This document shows, piece by piece, positions 27,642 to 38,662 of a stretch of 64,000 bases of DNA. The stretch is from assembly GCA_963722665.1 (NCBI GenBank), contig CAVRNW010000037.1, positions 53,976 through 117,975 on the forward strand. Reading direction: 5' to 3'. Every line of letters starts with the position of its first letter. Position 1 is the first letter of the stretch. A program made the translations under genes and the position numbers. Origin of the DNA: Site-B1 sp963722665 (GTDB lineage Bacteria; Bacteroidota; Bacteroidia; Flavobacteriales; Flavobacteriaceae). The notes under the pieces were generated by a model. That model was not told where the DNA came from, ran no database searches, and worked only from the letters and a program-made list of their open reading frames with translations.

Positions 27642-27715
27642 TACAACTAATTTTTTTCAAAAATACTAAAAGAAAAGTTTTGATGTGTATATTTGAAATT
27701 CTTTATTTTCCTCAC

Positions 27716-30700
27716 ATGCAGAAGAATTTATTCCTTTTATTCTTGACATTAATAACTCTGTTTGGCTACTCGCAAAATGTAACCATAGATCAATCTACAT
27801 ATACAGTAGAACAATTAGTTACTGATGTTTTAATAAATAGTCCTTGTGCCGATGTATCCAATATAACTTATTCTACGGGCACAAATTTTGGCTCGAGTAA
27901 CGGAATTGGATATTTTCAGAGAACCAACTGGTTTCTTTCCTTTTGATCAAGGTTTAATTATGGCATCTGGAAATGCGGGCTTAGGTGGAGGTCCTAATCC
28001 TGGTACTGGTCAACCTGATTCAGGTTCTTCATTTTGGCCTGGAGATGCTAACTTAAATGTATTAGTTGGTGAAGATACATTTAATGCGACAATAATTGAA
28101 TTCGATTTTGTACCTACTGCATCAGAGATAAGTTTTCGATTTTTAATGGCTTCAGAAGAATATGACCAAGGTAGTTTTTGAATGCAATATTCTGATGTTT
28201 TTGCATTCTATTTAACAGATTCTTCAGGTGGTGGTACTCCAATTTAGCAGTATTACCAAACACAACTACTACCAATACTGGTAACAAATGTCCATCCAGA
28301 TAATACAGGAAATGGGGCGCCTGCCAGGAATCAATGAAAATATTTTGGCGAATATGTTGCTATAGGAATGACCTCCAGTAGCTTATGATGGTTATACAAG
28401 ATCCTTTACTGCTTTTTCAAATGTTAATCCTGGGGAACAATATCATATAAAATTAGCAATAGCAGATGCCGGAGATTACCAATATGACTCAGCAGTTTTT
28501 TTGGAAGGTGGAAGTTTTAATATTGGACTTGATTTAGGTGAAGATTTAACTATAGCTACTAACAATGCTGCTTGTACAAATGAAAATACTGCCATAGATA
28601 CAGGATATAATAGTTTGAGTCATGTTTGGTATTTGGATGGTACGGTTATTTCTGGTGAGACTTCTTCAGTTTTAAATATAAGTGTTGCGGGGACATATTC
28701 AGTTGAAGTGACTTTGGCTAATAATTGTCTGGCTACTGATAGTATTGTTGTTGAATTTTCTCAAAGTCCCGTCGCAAATGCAGTACCAAACCAATTTTTT
28801 TGTGATACAGACAATGATGGTTTTTGGGATTTAGATTTGCTGGCTTTTAACGCAACTGTTTTAGGAGGTCAAAGTGCTACAGATTACTCGGTCACTTACC
28901 ATACTAGTTTAACAGATGCTGAAGACAATAGTATTCCGTTAGCTTCACCATATACAAATCAAGTGGCAAATCAGCAAGAAGAGATCTTTATTAGAATCGA
29001 AAATAATATAAGCCCGAATTGCTTCGAAACGGAAAGTTTTTTATTTAATGTGTTCGATATTCCATCCGCGAATTCTGTTACTTTTCAACAATGCGATAAT
29101 ACCAATGATGGAGATGATACCAACGGATTTGTTGAATTTGATTTAAGTACTATTAGCGCACAAGTTTTAGGAAGTCAAAGTGAGGCATTATTCAACGTAT
29201 CTTACCACATTAATCAAGCAGATGCTGACACGAACAATTCACAATTATCATTATTATTTATAAATACTGTAGCAAATACTCAGCAAATTGTATCTAGGAT
29301 AGAAAATATTAACGATCAAAATTGTTACAGTACTTCTCTTATCGATTTAATTGTTGATCCATTGCCCGTGGTTGCTCCTCTTGTAATTTTAGAGCAATGT
29401 GATGATGACACCGACGGCATCACATTATTTAATTTAACAGAAGCTAATAGCCTTATTTCAAACGATTGCGGCAAATGAAATATTTGCATATTACCTGACT
29501 CAAACTCAAGCAAATTCTGGTTTAGTGGCAGATCAGATCACTAATGATACATCTTATCAAAATCCAACGCCTTTAATAGGTACGGTTTATGCAAGAATTG
29601 AAACGAGCAATGGTTGTTGGCGAACAGCCCAAGTTGACTTGCAAGTAGGAGCTACTCAAATTCCGGCAGCATTCAATTTAACTTATAACGTTTGCGATGA
29701 TATGTTATTAGATGGCGACAATACCAATGGTATTGCAGCTTTTGATTTTAGTGATGCAACGGCACAAGTTGAGGGGCTATTTCCCGCAGGACAAAATATA
29801 ACCATTACCTATTATACAAATCTAGCTGATGCATTATCAGAAACCAACGCAATTGCAGACCCAAGTAAGCACAGAAATGAAACATCCCCCAATATTCAAA
29901 GTATTTACGTAAGAATAGATAGCGATGATGTTAATGCTTGTTTAGGTTTAGGAGAACACATTATGCTGATCGTTGATCCTTTGCCCGTTTTAAATACAAT
30001 AGAGCCTTATGTATTATGTAGTGATACTGAAGAAGCTACTTTTGATCTTTCAATTAAAGATATAGAAGTGATTGGTACGCAAACTCAAAATATACTAATA
30101 AGCTATCATTCTTCGTTATTAGAGGCAGAAAACAACACCAATAGTATTGTGAATCCATATTCGAATAATAATAATCCTCAAACGATTTACGTTCGTGCGC
30201 AGTTTGACGATAATTCTAATGGTGTTGGTGATGCAGAAGAATGCTTTTCTGCAGATATGTCCTTTGAATTACAAGTTATCCCTAATCCGGATATAGTTGA
30301 CCCTGATCCAATTAGTATTTGTAGCAATCAGGTAGAAACGGTTTACGACCTAACTCTTAGATATAACCAAATAATAGATGGCGATACTTCAATAACACTC
30401 GAATATTTTGAATCCCAAACGGATTTAGACAATGATAACCCTATTGTAACACCTAATACTTATTCTAATCTCACTTTAATTAATCAGATTATTGTTGAAG
30501 GGACAGGATTTAATGGATGTACGAGCACTACTACATTGGATCTGGTCACCATTTTATATGCTCAGATTAACCCTATTCCAGATACCCTTGAAGAATGCGA
30601 AATTGATGGAGATGGATTTGACAATTTTGATTTAACAAGAAGAGAAATCAGATACTTAATGGGCTTAATCCTGATGATTTTACATTCACTTATTATGAAT

Positions 30701-31638
30701 TAGAAACTGATGCCATAGCCGGTAATCTTAATAGTATTTCTAATCCAAATAACTATGTTAATACTATTTCTTTATCACAAACAATATTCGTGCGAATAGA
30801 ACCAGTTGCTAATGAATGCTTACAGATTGTGCCTATTAATCTAATAGTTAATAGGGTACCTGAAATTCAAATAGAAGAAGAATATGTGATTTGTTTTGAT
30901 AATGATGAATATCCACTAGATCCAGGGTCAAACACCTTGTTGCCTATTTTACCAATAGATACACAATTAAATGATTCTGAATATTCATTTGAGTGGTACA
31001 GTGGAGATGTAGCTTCTCAAGAAAATTTGATAATTAATGAAAATGGACCAACTTATATGCCTACGCAATCAGGTCAATATACTATAATTGCCACTAATTT
31101 GGGAACGGGTTGTACTATTCCTGCAACCACAACGGTTATGAGTTCATATCCTCCTGAAAGTATAAGTATTGAAATTATTACACCGGCCTTTTCTGAAAAT
31201 AGTACTATTGAAGTAACAGTAATTGGAAATGGTGAATATGAGTATAATATTGATGGAGGACCCTGGCAGATATCTAATGTTTTTACAGATTTGCTTGGAG
31301 GAGATCATTTAGTTGGGGTTAGAGATATGCTTAATTGCAATCTACTTACTGAAACAATAGTTATATTGGATTACCCAAAATTCTTTACTCCAAACGGAGA
31401 TGGTTATAATGATGCATGGAATATAAAAGGGATATCAAATCAAGTTGATGCAAAAATTTATATATTTGATAGATACGGTAAGCTATTAAAACAATTAAGT
31501 CCAATGGAAATAGGCTGGGATGGAACATTTAATGGCGAAGCCTTACCACCATCTGACTATTGGTTTATTGTGCAGTATAGAGAACCAAGAGATGATACTC
31601 AAAAAGAGTTTAAAGCTCATTTTACTTTAAAGAAATAG
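27716..31638 (+). pseudogene. Large secreted choice-of-anchor L / T9SS type B sorting-domain protein, multiply frameshifted
   Basis: Frame-by-frame reading gives one protein of roughly 1,300 residues: signal peptide (LITLFGYSQ), a choice-of-anchor L domain (27770-28500; FRFLMASEEYD), seven Cys-Asp repeats of about 100 residues beginning near 28793, 29084, 29392, 29689, 30008, 30314 and 30589, and a type B (gliding-associated) C-terminal sorting domain (31375-31638; FFTPNGDGYNDAWNI). It is broken near 27920, then at about five further places by 28385, and again near 29465 and 30655. After each break the protein continues in another frame. It would be a cell-surface protein exported by the T9SS, paired with the SprF-like gene downstream. 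Confidence 0.85.
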
Positions 31639-31641
31639 AAC

Positions 31642-32643
31642 ATGAATTTAAAAAAGTATTGTTTATTATTTGTTATAGCAGTATTTTCTCAATTCACTTT
31701 TGCCCAAGAAGGTCTACCAGTGTATTCAGATTATTTAACCGATAACTATTATTTAATTCATCCATCAATGGCAGGCGTTGCTAATTGTTCTAAACTTAGA
31801 TTGACTGCCAGACAACAATGGTTTGGACAGGAAGGTGCGCCGAATTTACAAACTCTGAGTATTAATGGCAGAATAGGTGAATCGCCTTCAGGAATTGGAG
31901 CCATATTATATAACGATAAAAATGGTTATCATTCGCAGATGGGGGTATATTTTACCTATGCACATCACATTATGTTCTCGAGAAACGAAATAGACTTGAA
32001 TATGCTTTCTTTTGGTTTGAGTGTCGGAGCTATTCAGTATAAACTGGATGAAACAGCCTTTTTAAATGAAGGGTTTGATCCAATAATTGCGGGAATTGAA
32101 CAAAGTGCAACGAATTTAAATATAGATTTTGGATTCTCCTATCACCATATTGATTTTTATGCACATATTACTGCAAAAAATATTTTAAAAAATGAAGGGA
32201 TAAATAACGACATTGAAATTACCAGCAATTTGAGACGTTATTTGGTTTCAATTGGTAATGTGGTAAGTAGTTTAGGGAGTGAATGGAGTTATGAGCCTTC
32301 GATAATGTTTCAATATAAAGAAGGAACAAGTGAATCTTCAATAGATCTAAATGCTAAGGTTTATAAATCAACCGATTTTGGAAATATTTGGGCTGGTTTG
32401 TCCTACCGAAGAAGTTTTGATGGTGCCGAATATTTGGATGGCTCTGGAATAAGCACACAAAAACTTCAGTATTATACTCCGGTTTTAGGAGTCAATTATA
32501 ATAATATGATGTTTGCTTATACCTATTCCTATCAGTCAAATTCAATAGTTTTTAACAATGGTGGATTTCACCAGTTATCCTTAGGATTCAACTTTAACTG
32601 CAGAAGAGAAAAATTTGAATGTAATTGTCCTGCAGTTAATTAA
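31642..32643 (+). CDS. PorP/SprF family T9SS membrane protein
   Basis: A 333-residue outer-membrane beta-barrel protein with a signal peptide ending FTFAQ. The start of the mature region, PVYSDYLTDNYYLIHPSMAG, followed by LRLTARQQWFGQEGAP, is the PorP/SprF hallmark. SprF-like proteins are encoded just downstream of type B sorting-domain substrates and help deliver or attach them. Here it starts 3 nt after the broken substrate gene and is itself intact. Confidence 0.94.
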   Translation: MNLKKYCLLFVIAVFSQFTFAQEGLPVYSDYLTDNYYLIHPSMAGVANCSKLRLTARQQWFGQEGAPNLQTLSINGRIGESPSGIGAILYNDKNGYHSQMGVYFTYAHHIMFSRNEIDLNMLSFGLSVGAIQYKLDETAFLNEGFDPIIAGIEQSATNLNIDFGFSYHHIDFYAHITAKNILKNEGINNDIEITSNLRRYLVSIGNVVSSLGSEWSYEPSIMFQYKEGTSESSIDLNAKVYKSTDFGNIWAGLSYRRSFDGAEYLDGSGISTQKLQYYTPVLGVNYNNMMFAYTYSYQSNSIVFNNGGFHQLSLGFNFNCRREKFECNCPAVN

Positions 32644-32725
32644 TTTTTATAGATGGTATTACATAGTAAATGTTTTACGAATCCAAATATTTTCTTGATC
32701 AAATCAATAATTTCAATACTAGAAC

Positions 32726-33241
32726 ATGCCCGTTATAAAAGCAGTAAAAGGTAAATTTCCTAAAATTCCTGATGATTGTTACGTTGCAGATAATGCAACC
32801 ATTGTTGGTGATGTCACTTTAGGAAACAACTGCAGTATATGGTTTAATGCTGTATTACGCGGTGATGTTCACTATATTAAAATAGGAAATAAAGTGAATG
32901 TTCAGGATGGGGCTGTGATACATTGCACTTATCAAAAACACCCAACCATTATTGGTAATAATGTATCTATCGCTCACAATGCCATTGTTCATGGTTGTAC
33001 TATTCATGACAATGTTTTAGTTGGTATGGGAAGTATAATTATGGATAATTGTGTGGTACACAGTAACAGTATTATTGCAGCTGGAGCTGTAGTAACTCAA
33101 AACACAATAGTTGAGTCCGGTAGCATTTATGCAGGAATGCCGGCAAAAAAAGTAAAAGATATCAGTGAAGAGTTGATCTCTGGTGAGATCGATAGAATAG
33201 CTAATAATTACGTAAAGTATTCTGGTTGGTTTAAAGAGTAA
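32726..33241 (+). CDS. Gamma carbonic anhydrase family protein
   Basis: A 171-residue left-handed beta-helix protein made of hexapeptide repeats. The three expected zinc ligands are visible at H66 (AVIHC), H84 and H89 (AHNAIVHG). Such proteins may hydrate CO2 or have acyltransferase-like roles; activity of the bacterial YrdA/PaaY-like branch is variable. Stands alone between the SprF-like gene and the convergent murI. Confidence 0.92.
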   Translation: MPVIKAVKGKFPKIPDDCYVADNATIVGDVTLGNNCSIWFNAVLRGDVHYIKIGNKVNVQDGAVIHCTYQKHPTIIGNNVSIAHNAIVHGCTIHDNVLVGMGSIIMDNCVVHSNSIIAAGAVVTQNTIVESGSIYAGMPAKKVKDISEELISGEIDRIANNYVKYSGWFKE

Positions 33242-33373
33242 TATTATTTAATTTTTGGAGAAAGGTTTATTTTTTGGACGTTACCCAATTTTTATTGAAA
33301 TTCTTAGACAAGCTCATAATTTCAATAAATTGCGTCACGCTTTCAGTTATATCTTTTCTTTTTTGTGTAAATC

Positions 33374-33396
33374 GTTTCGACTGCGCTCAACATGAC
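33374..33396 (+). repeat. Short intergenic repeat motif (TTCGAC..GCTCAACATGAC)
   Basis: The stretch gtttcgactgcgctcaacatgac sits in a 192-bp gap between the carbonic anhydrase and murI genes. A related motif lies at 62952-62970 on the other strand beside tRNA-Leu (gtgctgagcatgtcgaagc) and a weaker one near 63174-63188. Similar 'cttcgac...gctca' motifs are common between genes in Bacteroidota. The rest of this gap holds no gene. Confidence 0.4.
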
Positions 33397-33433
33397 AAAA
33401 AAGAAAAGGATGTCACTTCAATCGTTAACGCGA

Positions 33434-34213
33434 TCAAAAATCCAAATATTCAATTTCAAATTTATCTCCTAAAAGAGATTTCATCACTTCTGGATTTCCA
33501 TTTGTATAGAATTGATTTTTAGAGAAAGTACTACGCATATTTAGCAATCCGTTATTTTCTAGTACGGTTTTGGTTTGTTTTGCAACTGCCTCCCCGGAAT
33601 CGATAATTCTCACATGGCTTGGTATCAATTGCAGCAACTGCGGAATTAAATAAGGATAGTGTGTGCAACCCAAAACCAAATAATCCATGTTTGCATCTAT
33701 CATTGGCCTTAGATATTGCTTTAATAGGCCTTTCATATGATCAGAATCCAATTGACCATTTTCAATTAATTCTACAATACCTTCACCATTTTGCTCAATA
33801 ACATCAATTCCTCTGGCAAACAGATCACTGGTTTTAGCAAACAATTCACTACTTAAAGTACCTTTTGTTGCCAGAATTCCAACAGTCTTGGTCTTACTTT
33901 GCAGTGCAGCAGGTTTTATGGCTGGCTCAATACCAATAAAAGGAATATTGTAATGCTTTCTTAAATAGTCGATAGCGTTGGTTGTAGCCGTATTGCAGGC
34001 CACAACAATTAGTTTGCAACCTTTTTGAAGTAAAAGTTCTGTATTCTTTATACTTAGCTCAATGATCCTCTCTTTTCCTTTTGGCCCGTAAGGTGCATGT
34101 ATACTATCGGCTAGGTAAATAGTATTTTCATTTGGCAAGAGATGATGAATCTCTTTCCATATTGAAGTGCCACCAACTCCAGAATCGAATATGCCAATAG
34201 GCTTTGTACTCAT
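33434..34213 (-). CDS. murI: Glutamate racemase
   Basis: A 259-residue enzyme that makes D-glutamate for peptidoglycan. The N-terminal IGIFDSGVGGTS motif and both catalytic cysteines are present: C73 in VACNTATT and C183 in LGCTHYPYL. Length is normal. It lies downstream of the ompH/bamA cluster on the same strand but is separated from it by a hairpin terminator. Confidence 0.97.
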   Translation of the reverse strand: MSTKPIGIFDSGVGGTSIWKEIHHLLPNENTIYLADSIHAPYGPKGKERIIELSIKNTELLLQKGCKLIVVACNTATTNAIDYLRKHYNIPFIGIEPAIKPAALQSKTKTVGILATKGTLSSELFAKTSDLFARGIDVIEQNGEGIVELIENGQLDSDHMKGLLKQYLRPMIDANMDYLVLGCTHYPYLIPQLLQLIPSHVRIIDSGEAVAKQTKTVLENNGLLNMRSTFSKNQFYTNGNPEVMKSLLGDKFEIEYLDF

Positions 34214-34238
34214 TAAATTTATGTCTAATACAAAAATA

Positions 34239-34267
34239 TAAAAGCCACTTATTAATAGTGGCTTTTA
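34239..34267 (-). terminator. Terminator between ompH and murI
   Basis: An 11-bp inverted repeat, taaaagccact (34239-34249) and agtggctttta (34257-34267), downstream of the short ompH gene on the minus strand. The following T tract is only moderate (atatttttg). Confidence 0.7.
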
Positions 34268-34319
34268 AAAATATTTTTTTGGATTCCTGCTTTTGCAGTA
34301 AATACAAAATAGAGGTTTA

Positions 34320-34829
34320 TTAGAATCCTAATTCTTTTTTAACATCGATTAAAAGATCTTTACCATCTGCCATAATAACACCTCCACCTTGAGATGAATC
34401 AAGAACATAGTTGAAACCTTGAGCTCTGGCAACTTTTAATATAGCAGCTTTTGCTCTTTCTGTAATAGGTTTTAAAAGATCAAGTTCTTTTTGTTGCATA
34501 TCTTTTTGAGCAGTACCTTGATACTGACGAATTCTTTGTTCCATTGACTGAACTTCCTGAACGCGTTTTGCATTTTCGTCATCAGTTTGGGTTGCAGCTT
34601 CAGCATCATAAACTTTCATTTTATTTTGTAAAACTGTAGCTAATTCTTTTATCTCAGCCTCATAAGTCTTGCCTAATTGCTCCATTTGGGATTGAGCTGC
34701 CTTCATTTCTGGCATAGCTGAAACCAAATCTTGCGTATTGATATGTGCAACTTTACTTTGGGCACTAGTAAAACTTACTGCGCCAAAAAATAATGCGGCT
34801 GCAAATAAAAGGGTTTTAAATTGTTTCAT
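34320..34829 (-). CDS. OmpH/Skp family periplasmic chaperone, short paralogue
   Basis: A 169-residue protein with a signal peptide ending TSAQ and the Skp core: an N-terminal strand (VAHINTQDLVSAMPEM), a long coiled coil with EQLGKTYEAEIKEL and a C-terminal segment (AILKVARAQGFNYVLD). Skp-type chaperones escort unfolded outer-membrane proteins to BamA, which is encoded upstream in the same cluster. Confidence 0.95.
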   Translation of the reverse strand: MKQFKTLLFAAALFFGAVSFTSAQSKVAHINTQDLVSAMPEMKAAQSQMEQLGKTYEAEIKELATVLQNKMKVYDAEAATQTDDENAKRVQEVQSMEQRIRQYQGTAQKDMQQKELDLLKPITERAKAAILKVARAQGFNYVLDSSQGGGVIMADGKDLLIDVKKELGF

Positions 34830-34864
34830 TTTTAATAGTATTAAGTGTTATAAATTATTAGTTT

Positions 34865-35902
34865 TTAATTATTTTCTTCTCTGGCTTTTATTTTTTCCAG
34901 TCTTGCCTTTTCGCGTTCTTCAATTATTTTCTTCTTTTTGGCTTCAAGGGCTTTTTTGCGTTCTTCTCTTTCTTTTAATTTTTGTTGTTTGCGTTCTTCA
35001 ATTATCTGCTCTGGTGTTTTTGCTTCTTCATTTACTTCTTCTACCGGTTCGCCTGTTTCATTTTCGTCTGATTCAGGTTCTTCTTCCAGAGTTTCATCTG
35101 TCTTATCATTGGAGACACCATCTTTTTCATTCAATTTATCCTGTCTGGCTTTTTCTCTCTCCTCTAATTGCTTTTGTCTTCTTTCTAAGGCAGCTTGTTT
35201 TTTAGCTTCGCGTTCTTCCAAAATTTGCTTTCTTCGATCTTCCGCTGCACTTGTTCTAGCAGCTTTTGTTTCTTCAATTTCTTTTTGTCTGGCTTCCAAT
35301 TCTGAATTTACTTCAGGCACGACATCCTCTGCTTCAGCATTTTTCTTTTCTTGTCTGCCTTGAACTTGTTTACGTTTTGAAGCTCTTGATATTGCTCTTA
35401 AAACCTGCTCGCTCATATCAAATCGCTCTGCGGAAAATAGCATGACCACATCTGCAGATTTATCGAAAATAAAATCATATTTTTTGTTTTCAGCTATGTC
35501 TTGTACCGCGGCAAAAATTTGATCCTGTATGGGTTGAATTAACTGTTTTTTTTGGATCATTAAATCCCCATTGGGACCGAATCTTTTTTGTTGATAGTCC
35601 AGGATCTCATTTTCTTCTATCTGGATATCTTCTTCACGCTCCTTGATCAACTCATTAGTTAAAAGAACACTTTCGTTCCTGAGATCGCTCTTTTTCTTTT
35701 CGATCTCAGTTAGTTTTTTTTCAATTTCCAGTTTCCATTTTTGGACTTTACTATCTAATTGTGAGGTTGCTTCTTGGTATTCCGGAACATTTTCTAAAAT
35801 GTATTCCGTATCTATATATCCAATTCTTACACCTCTTTGAGCCTGAGCACAAAAACTAAGCATAAAAGCTATTGTCAGTAAAAAAAGAACTCGTGTTTTC
35901 AT
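34865..35902 (-). CDS. OmpH/Skp family protein, long paralogue with charged C-terminal extension
   Basis: A 345-residue protein: signal peptide ending AQAQ, then an OmpH/Skp domain to about residue 185 (RIGYIDTEYILENVPEYQEA, later QDIAENKKYDFIFDKS). The remaining 160 or so residues are an extremely charged Lys/Glu/Arg helical region with repeats of the type KQAALERRQKQLEEREKA and ending KARLEKIKAREEN. The extension is missing from the short paralogue 36 nt downstream. It probably forms a long coiled coil in the periplasm. Confidence 0.93.
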   Translation of the reverse strand: MKTRVLFLLTIAFMLSFCAQAQRGVRIGYIDTEYILENVPEYQEATSQLDSKVQKWKLEIEKKLTEIEKKKSDLRNESVLLTNELIKEREEDIQIEENEILDYQQKRFGPNGDLMIQKKQLIQPIQDQIFAAVQDIAENKKYDFIFDKSADVVMLFSAERFDMSEQVLRAISRASKRKQVQGRQEKKNAEAEDVVPEVNSELEARQKEIEETKAARTSAAEDRRKQILEEREAKKQAALERRQKQLEEREKARQDKLNEKDGVSNDKTDETLEEEPESDENETGEPVEEVNEEAKTPEQIIEERKQQKLKEREERKKALEAKKKKIIEEREKARLEKIKAREENN

Positions 35903-36081
35903 TCTGTTTTTGTTTAATATTTTATTGACTTATTTATTTGATAAATCTATAAAATGGACGAATGAACTTCTACAACTTCGCCATTTGTTTAATCTATATT
36001 CAAATTAACGAAAATAAATTCGAAAAATTTTAACAAGGGCTACTTGTTGTTATCCAGTGTATAGAAAATATCGTGCCAAAT

Positions 36082-38655
36082 TTAAAATTGTTGACCAATA
36101 ATGAAATGTGTTTCCCATCCATTTTTGATAGTTTCGCCAGGTAATGCATCAAATCCATATCCAAAATCAATACCTAATAATCCAAATGCAGGCATAAAAA
36201 TTCTAATTCCTGCACCCGCAGAACGATTTAAATTAAAAGGGTTATAATCTCTAAAGCTGTCATAAGAGGCTCCACCTTCTAAAAACGTTAATGCATAAAT
36301 AGATGCTGATTGAGCTAAAGTTATTGGATAACGCAATTCCAATGAAAATTTGTTATAAATACTGCCACCATCCTGTGAAGACAAGGATTGATTTGGATAT
36401 CCTCGTAAAGCTATAGCTTCGCGCCCATCTAAACTGTATGTTCCAAGGCCATCTCCACCTACGAAAAACCTTTCAAATGGTATGATTCCTCTATCATTAT
36501 TATAAGCTCCTAAAAACCCAAATTCCAGCTTTGGTCTTAAAACTAATTTTTCGACTATTCGTGTATACCATTCACCACTGAATTTAATCTTATAGAATTC
36601 TAACCATTTATATCGTTCTTGATCAATATCAGCAACTCTTTCACTTGCAGCGGTAGCGTTATTCAGGCTAATATTAGGATCTGTTAGAGATTCAGATAAT
36701 TCATTACGCTCTTGTTTCAACCCTTTGTAGTCAACATCATTAAATAAGGAATAGGGAATGGATAGTTTTGCGCTAACATTAAAATTAGATCCGACCATTG
36801 GGTAAATGGGTCCGGGACCTGAACTGTTCCTGCTTAAGCCAACAGTATATGATAAGTTGTTGGAATACCCGTCACCAAAAGTAAAAAGTCCGGTATTATA
36901 ATTATTAAGGTCATAATGCTGGAATCCTATTGACTGAGACAAAGTAAAATAATCATCTGGAACATTCAGTCTTTTAGCTAATCCTACAGATAATCCTGTT
37001 ATATTAAAGCTTCTGCTTTTATCTGCATTTCTGGTTAAAGGATTATATAAGAACTGTTTTGTATGAGAGATAGATGTTGAAAATTGTACAGGCTTCTTAC
37101 CTCCAAACCAAGGTTCTGCAAAAGAGAAACTATATGTTTGAAAAAATCGACTTGCCTGTAAACGCAAAGATAATTTTTGACCATCTCCCATGGGTACAGG
37201 TTTGTAGGCTTCCTTATTAAAAAGATCCTTTATTGCGAAATTATTGAAGGACAATCCTAATGTACCTATGAATCCACCACCACCATAGCCACCTTGAAGT
37301 TCAATTTGACTGGATCCTCGTTCTACAACAGAATATTCCATGTCCAATGTACCATCGGTTGGATTTGGATTTTTGAAATTAGGTGAGATCTGTTCCGGAT
37401 CAAAAAATCCTAACTGACTCAATTCCCTAATTGTTCTTACGACATTTTCCTTACTGTATAATTGTCCAGGACGTGTCCGCAATTCTCTGTAAATAACATG
37501 ATCGTTTGTCTTTTCATTACCAACAACAGTAACATTATTGAAATAGGCTGGTTTTCCTTCGGTTATTCTAATCTCCAGATCAATGATATTGCCATCAGCA
37601 CTAACTTCAACAGGATTTATAGTTGAGAATAAATAACCATTGTTTTGATAGAGATTAGTCAGGTCATCCCCATCTGGTTTCGAGTCATCTGCAATTCTCT
37701 TTTTTAACAAGACTCCATTATAAGTGTCTCCTTCACGTAATCTTAAAACACTGGATAGTTGCCTATCTGTATAAACACTATTACCAACAAAATCAATTTT
37801 ACCAAAGGTGTATTTCTCACCTTCCTCTAAATCAATATTAATGGAGATGGTATTATCAATATTAACACTTATAGAATCACCTAAAATTCGAGCGTCTCGG
37901 TAGCCCTTTTCTTTGTATTTATCTACTACATTTTCAAGATCTTCCTTAAAATCACCTTCAATATATTTGGAGCGTTTTAAAATACGGATTGGATTTTTCT
38001 TTTTGGTATTTTTCATGGCCTTACGGAGCTTTTTGCCCTTGATCACTTCATTACCATTAAATACGATTTCCTTTACTTTAATTTTATTTCCCTTGTCAAT
38101 ATTGACGATCATATCAACTCTTTTCTTTTGAATGGAGTCGATCACTTCTGTTGTTGTGATACTGATTCTCGAATTTAAAAAGCCTTCTTTTTTATATTTA
38201 TTTGTGAGATAATTTTTCGTAGTAGTAATAAGGTTTTCTGTAACCTTAGCACCTTTATCAAGTTTATTATCCTTGATAACTCCTTCTTTTTTCGATTTTT
38301 TTATTCCCTTAATGGTAACCTTATTAAGTTCGGGCAGGTCTGATAATTGAATTTCTAAAAACACGGTGTCTCCCTCAATTTTGGTAACATATAATTCAAT
38401 ATCACTGAAGAGGTTAGATTTCCATAATTTTTTAATAGCATTACTTATTTTCTCTCCTGGAATGAAAACGTCATCATCTTTTGTTAAACCTGAATAAGTA
38501 ACAATAGTTTGAGAACTGAAGCTCGTATTTCCCTTAACTGAAATATCACCAATAGTATATTTTTTTCCAGTATCAAATGAAATCTCCTGAGCCTGGAATT
38601 CAGTGCAAATAAAAAAGAAAATTAAGGGAATTACTTGAAATAGAAACTTTTTCAA
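36082..38655 (-). CDS. bamA: Outer membrane protein assembly factor BamA
   Basis: An Omp85 protein of about 857 residues: signal peptide, five POTRA domains (for example YTIGDISVKGNTSFS) and a C-terminal 16-stranded barrel with the lid-loop-type motif LRGYPNQSL. BamA inserts beta-barrel proteins into the outer membrane. The frame is open to an ATG at 38724, but that would overlap uppS by 62 nt and put a non-secretory stretch first. A TTG at 38655-38653 gives a clean signal peptide (MKKFLFQVIPLIFFFICTEF) just after the uppS stop, so I prefer it. About 180 bp without a gene lie between its stop and the ompH gene downstream. Confidence 0.94.
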   Translation of the reverse strand: MKKFLFQVIPLIFFFICTEFQAQEISFDTGKKYTIGDISVKGNTSFSSQTIVTYSGLTKDDDVFIPGEKISNAIKKLWKSNLFSDIELYVTKIEGDTVFLEIQLSDLPELNKVTIKGIKKSKKEGVIKDNKLDKGAKVTENLITTTKNYLTNKYKKEGFLNSRISITTTEVIDSIQKKRVDMIVNIDKGNKIKVKEIVFNGNEVIKGKKLRKAMKNTKKKNPIRILKRSKYIEGDFKEDLENVVDKYKEKGYRDARILGDSISVNIDNTISINIDLEEGEKYTFGKIDFVGNSVYTDRQLSSVLRLREGDTYNGVLLKKRIADDSKPDGDDLTNLYQNNGYLFSTINPVEVSADGNIIDLEIRITEGKPAYFNNVTVVGNEKTNDHVIYRELRTRPGQLYSKENVVRTIRELSQLGFFDPEQISPNFKNPNPTDGTLDMEYSVVERGSSQIELQGGYGGGGFIGTLGLSFNNFAIKDLFNKEAYKPVPMGDGQKLSLRLQASRFFQTYSFSFAEPWFGGKKPVQFSTSISHTKQFLYNPLTRNADKSRSFNITGLSVGLAKRLNVPDDYFTLSQSIGFQHYDLNNYNTGLFTFGDGYSNNLSYTVGLSRNSSGPGPIYPMVGSNFNVSAKLSIPYSLFNDVDYKGLKQERNELSESLTDPNISLNNATAASERVADIDQERYKWLEFYKIKFSGEWYTRIVEKLVLRPKLEFGFLGAYNNDRGIIPFERFFVGGDGLGTYSLDGREAIALRGYPNQSLSSQDGGSIYNKFSLELRYPITLAQSASIYALTFLEGGASYDSFRDYNPFNLNRSAGAGIRIFMPAFGLLGIDFGYGFDALPGETIKNGWETHFIIGQQF

Positions 38656-38662
38656 TTGTAAT

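Noticed and set aside
33274..33522. 82-codon plus-strand frame between the carbonic anhydrase and murI
   Set aside because: Its start is TTG, its end runs antisense into murI, it includes the intergenic repeat, and it shows no protein-like features.
34738..35363. Plus-strand frames opposite the two ompH genes
   Set aside because: Leucine- and serine-rich shadows of the charged coiled-coil codons of the real minus-strand genes.
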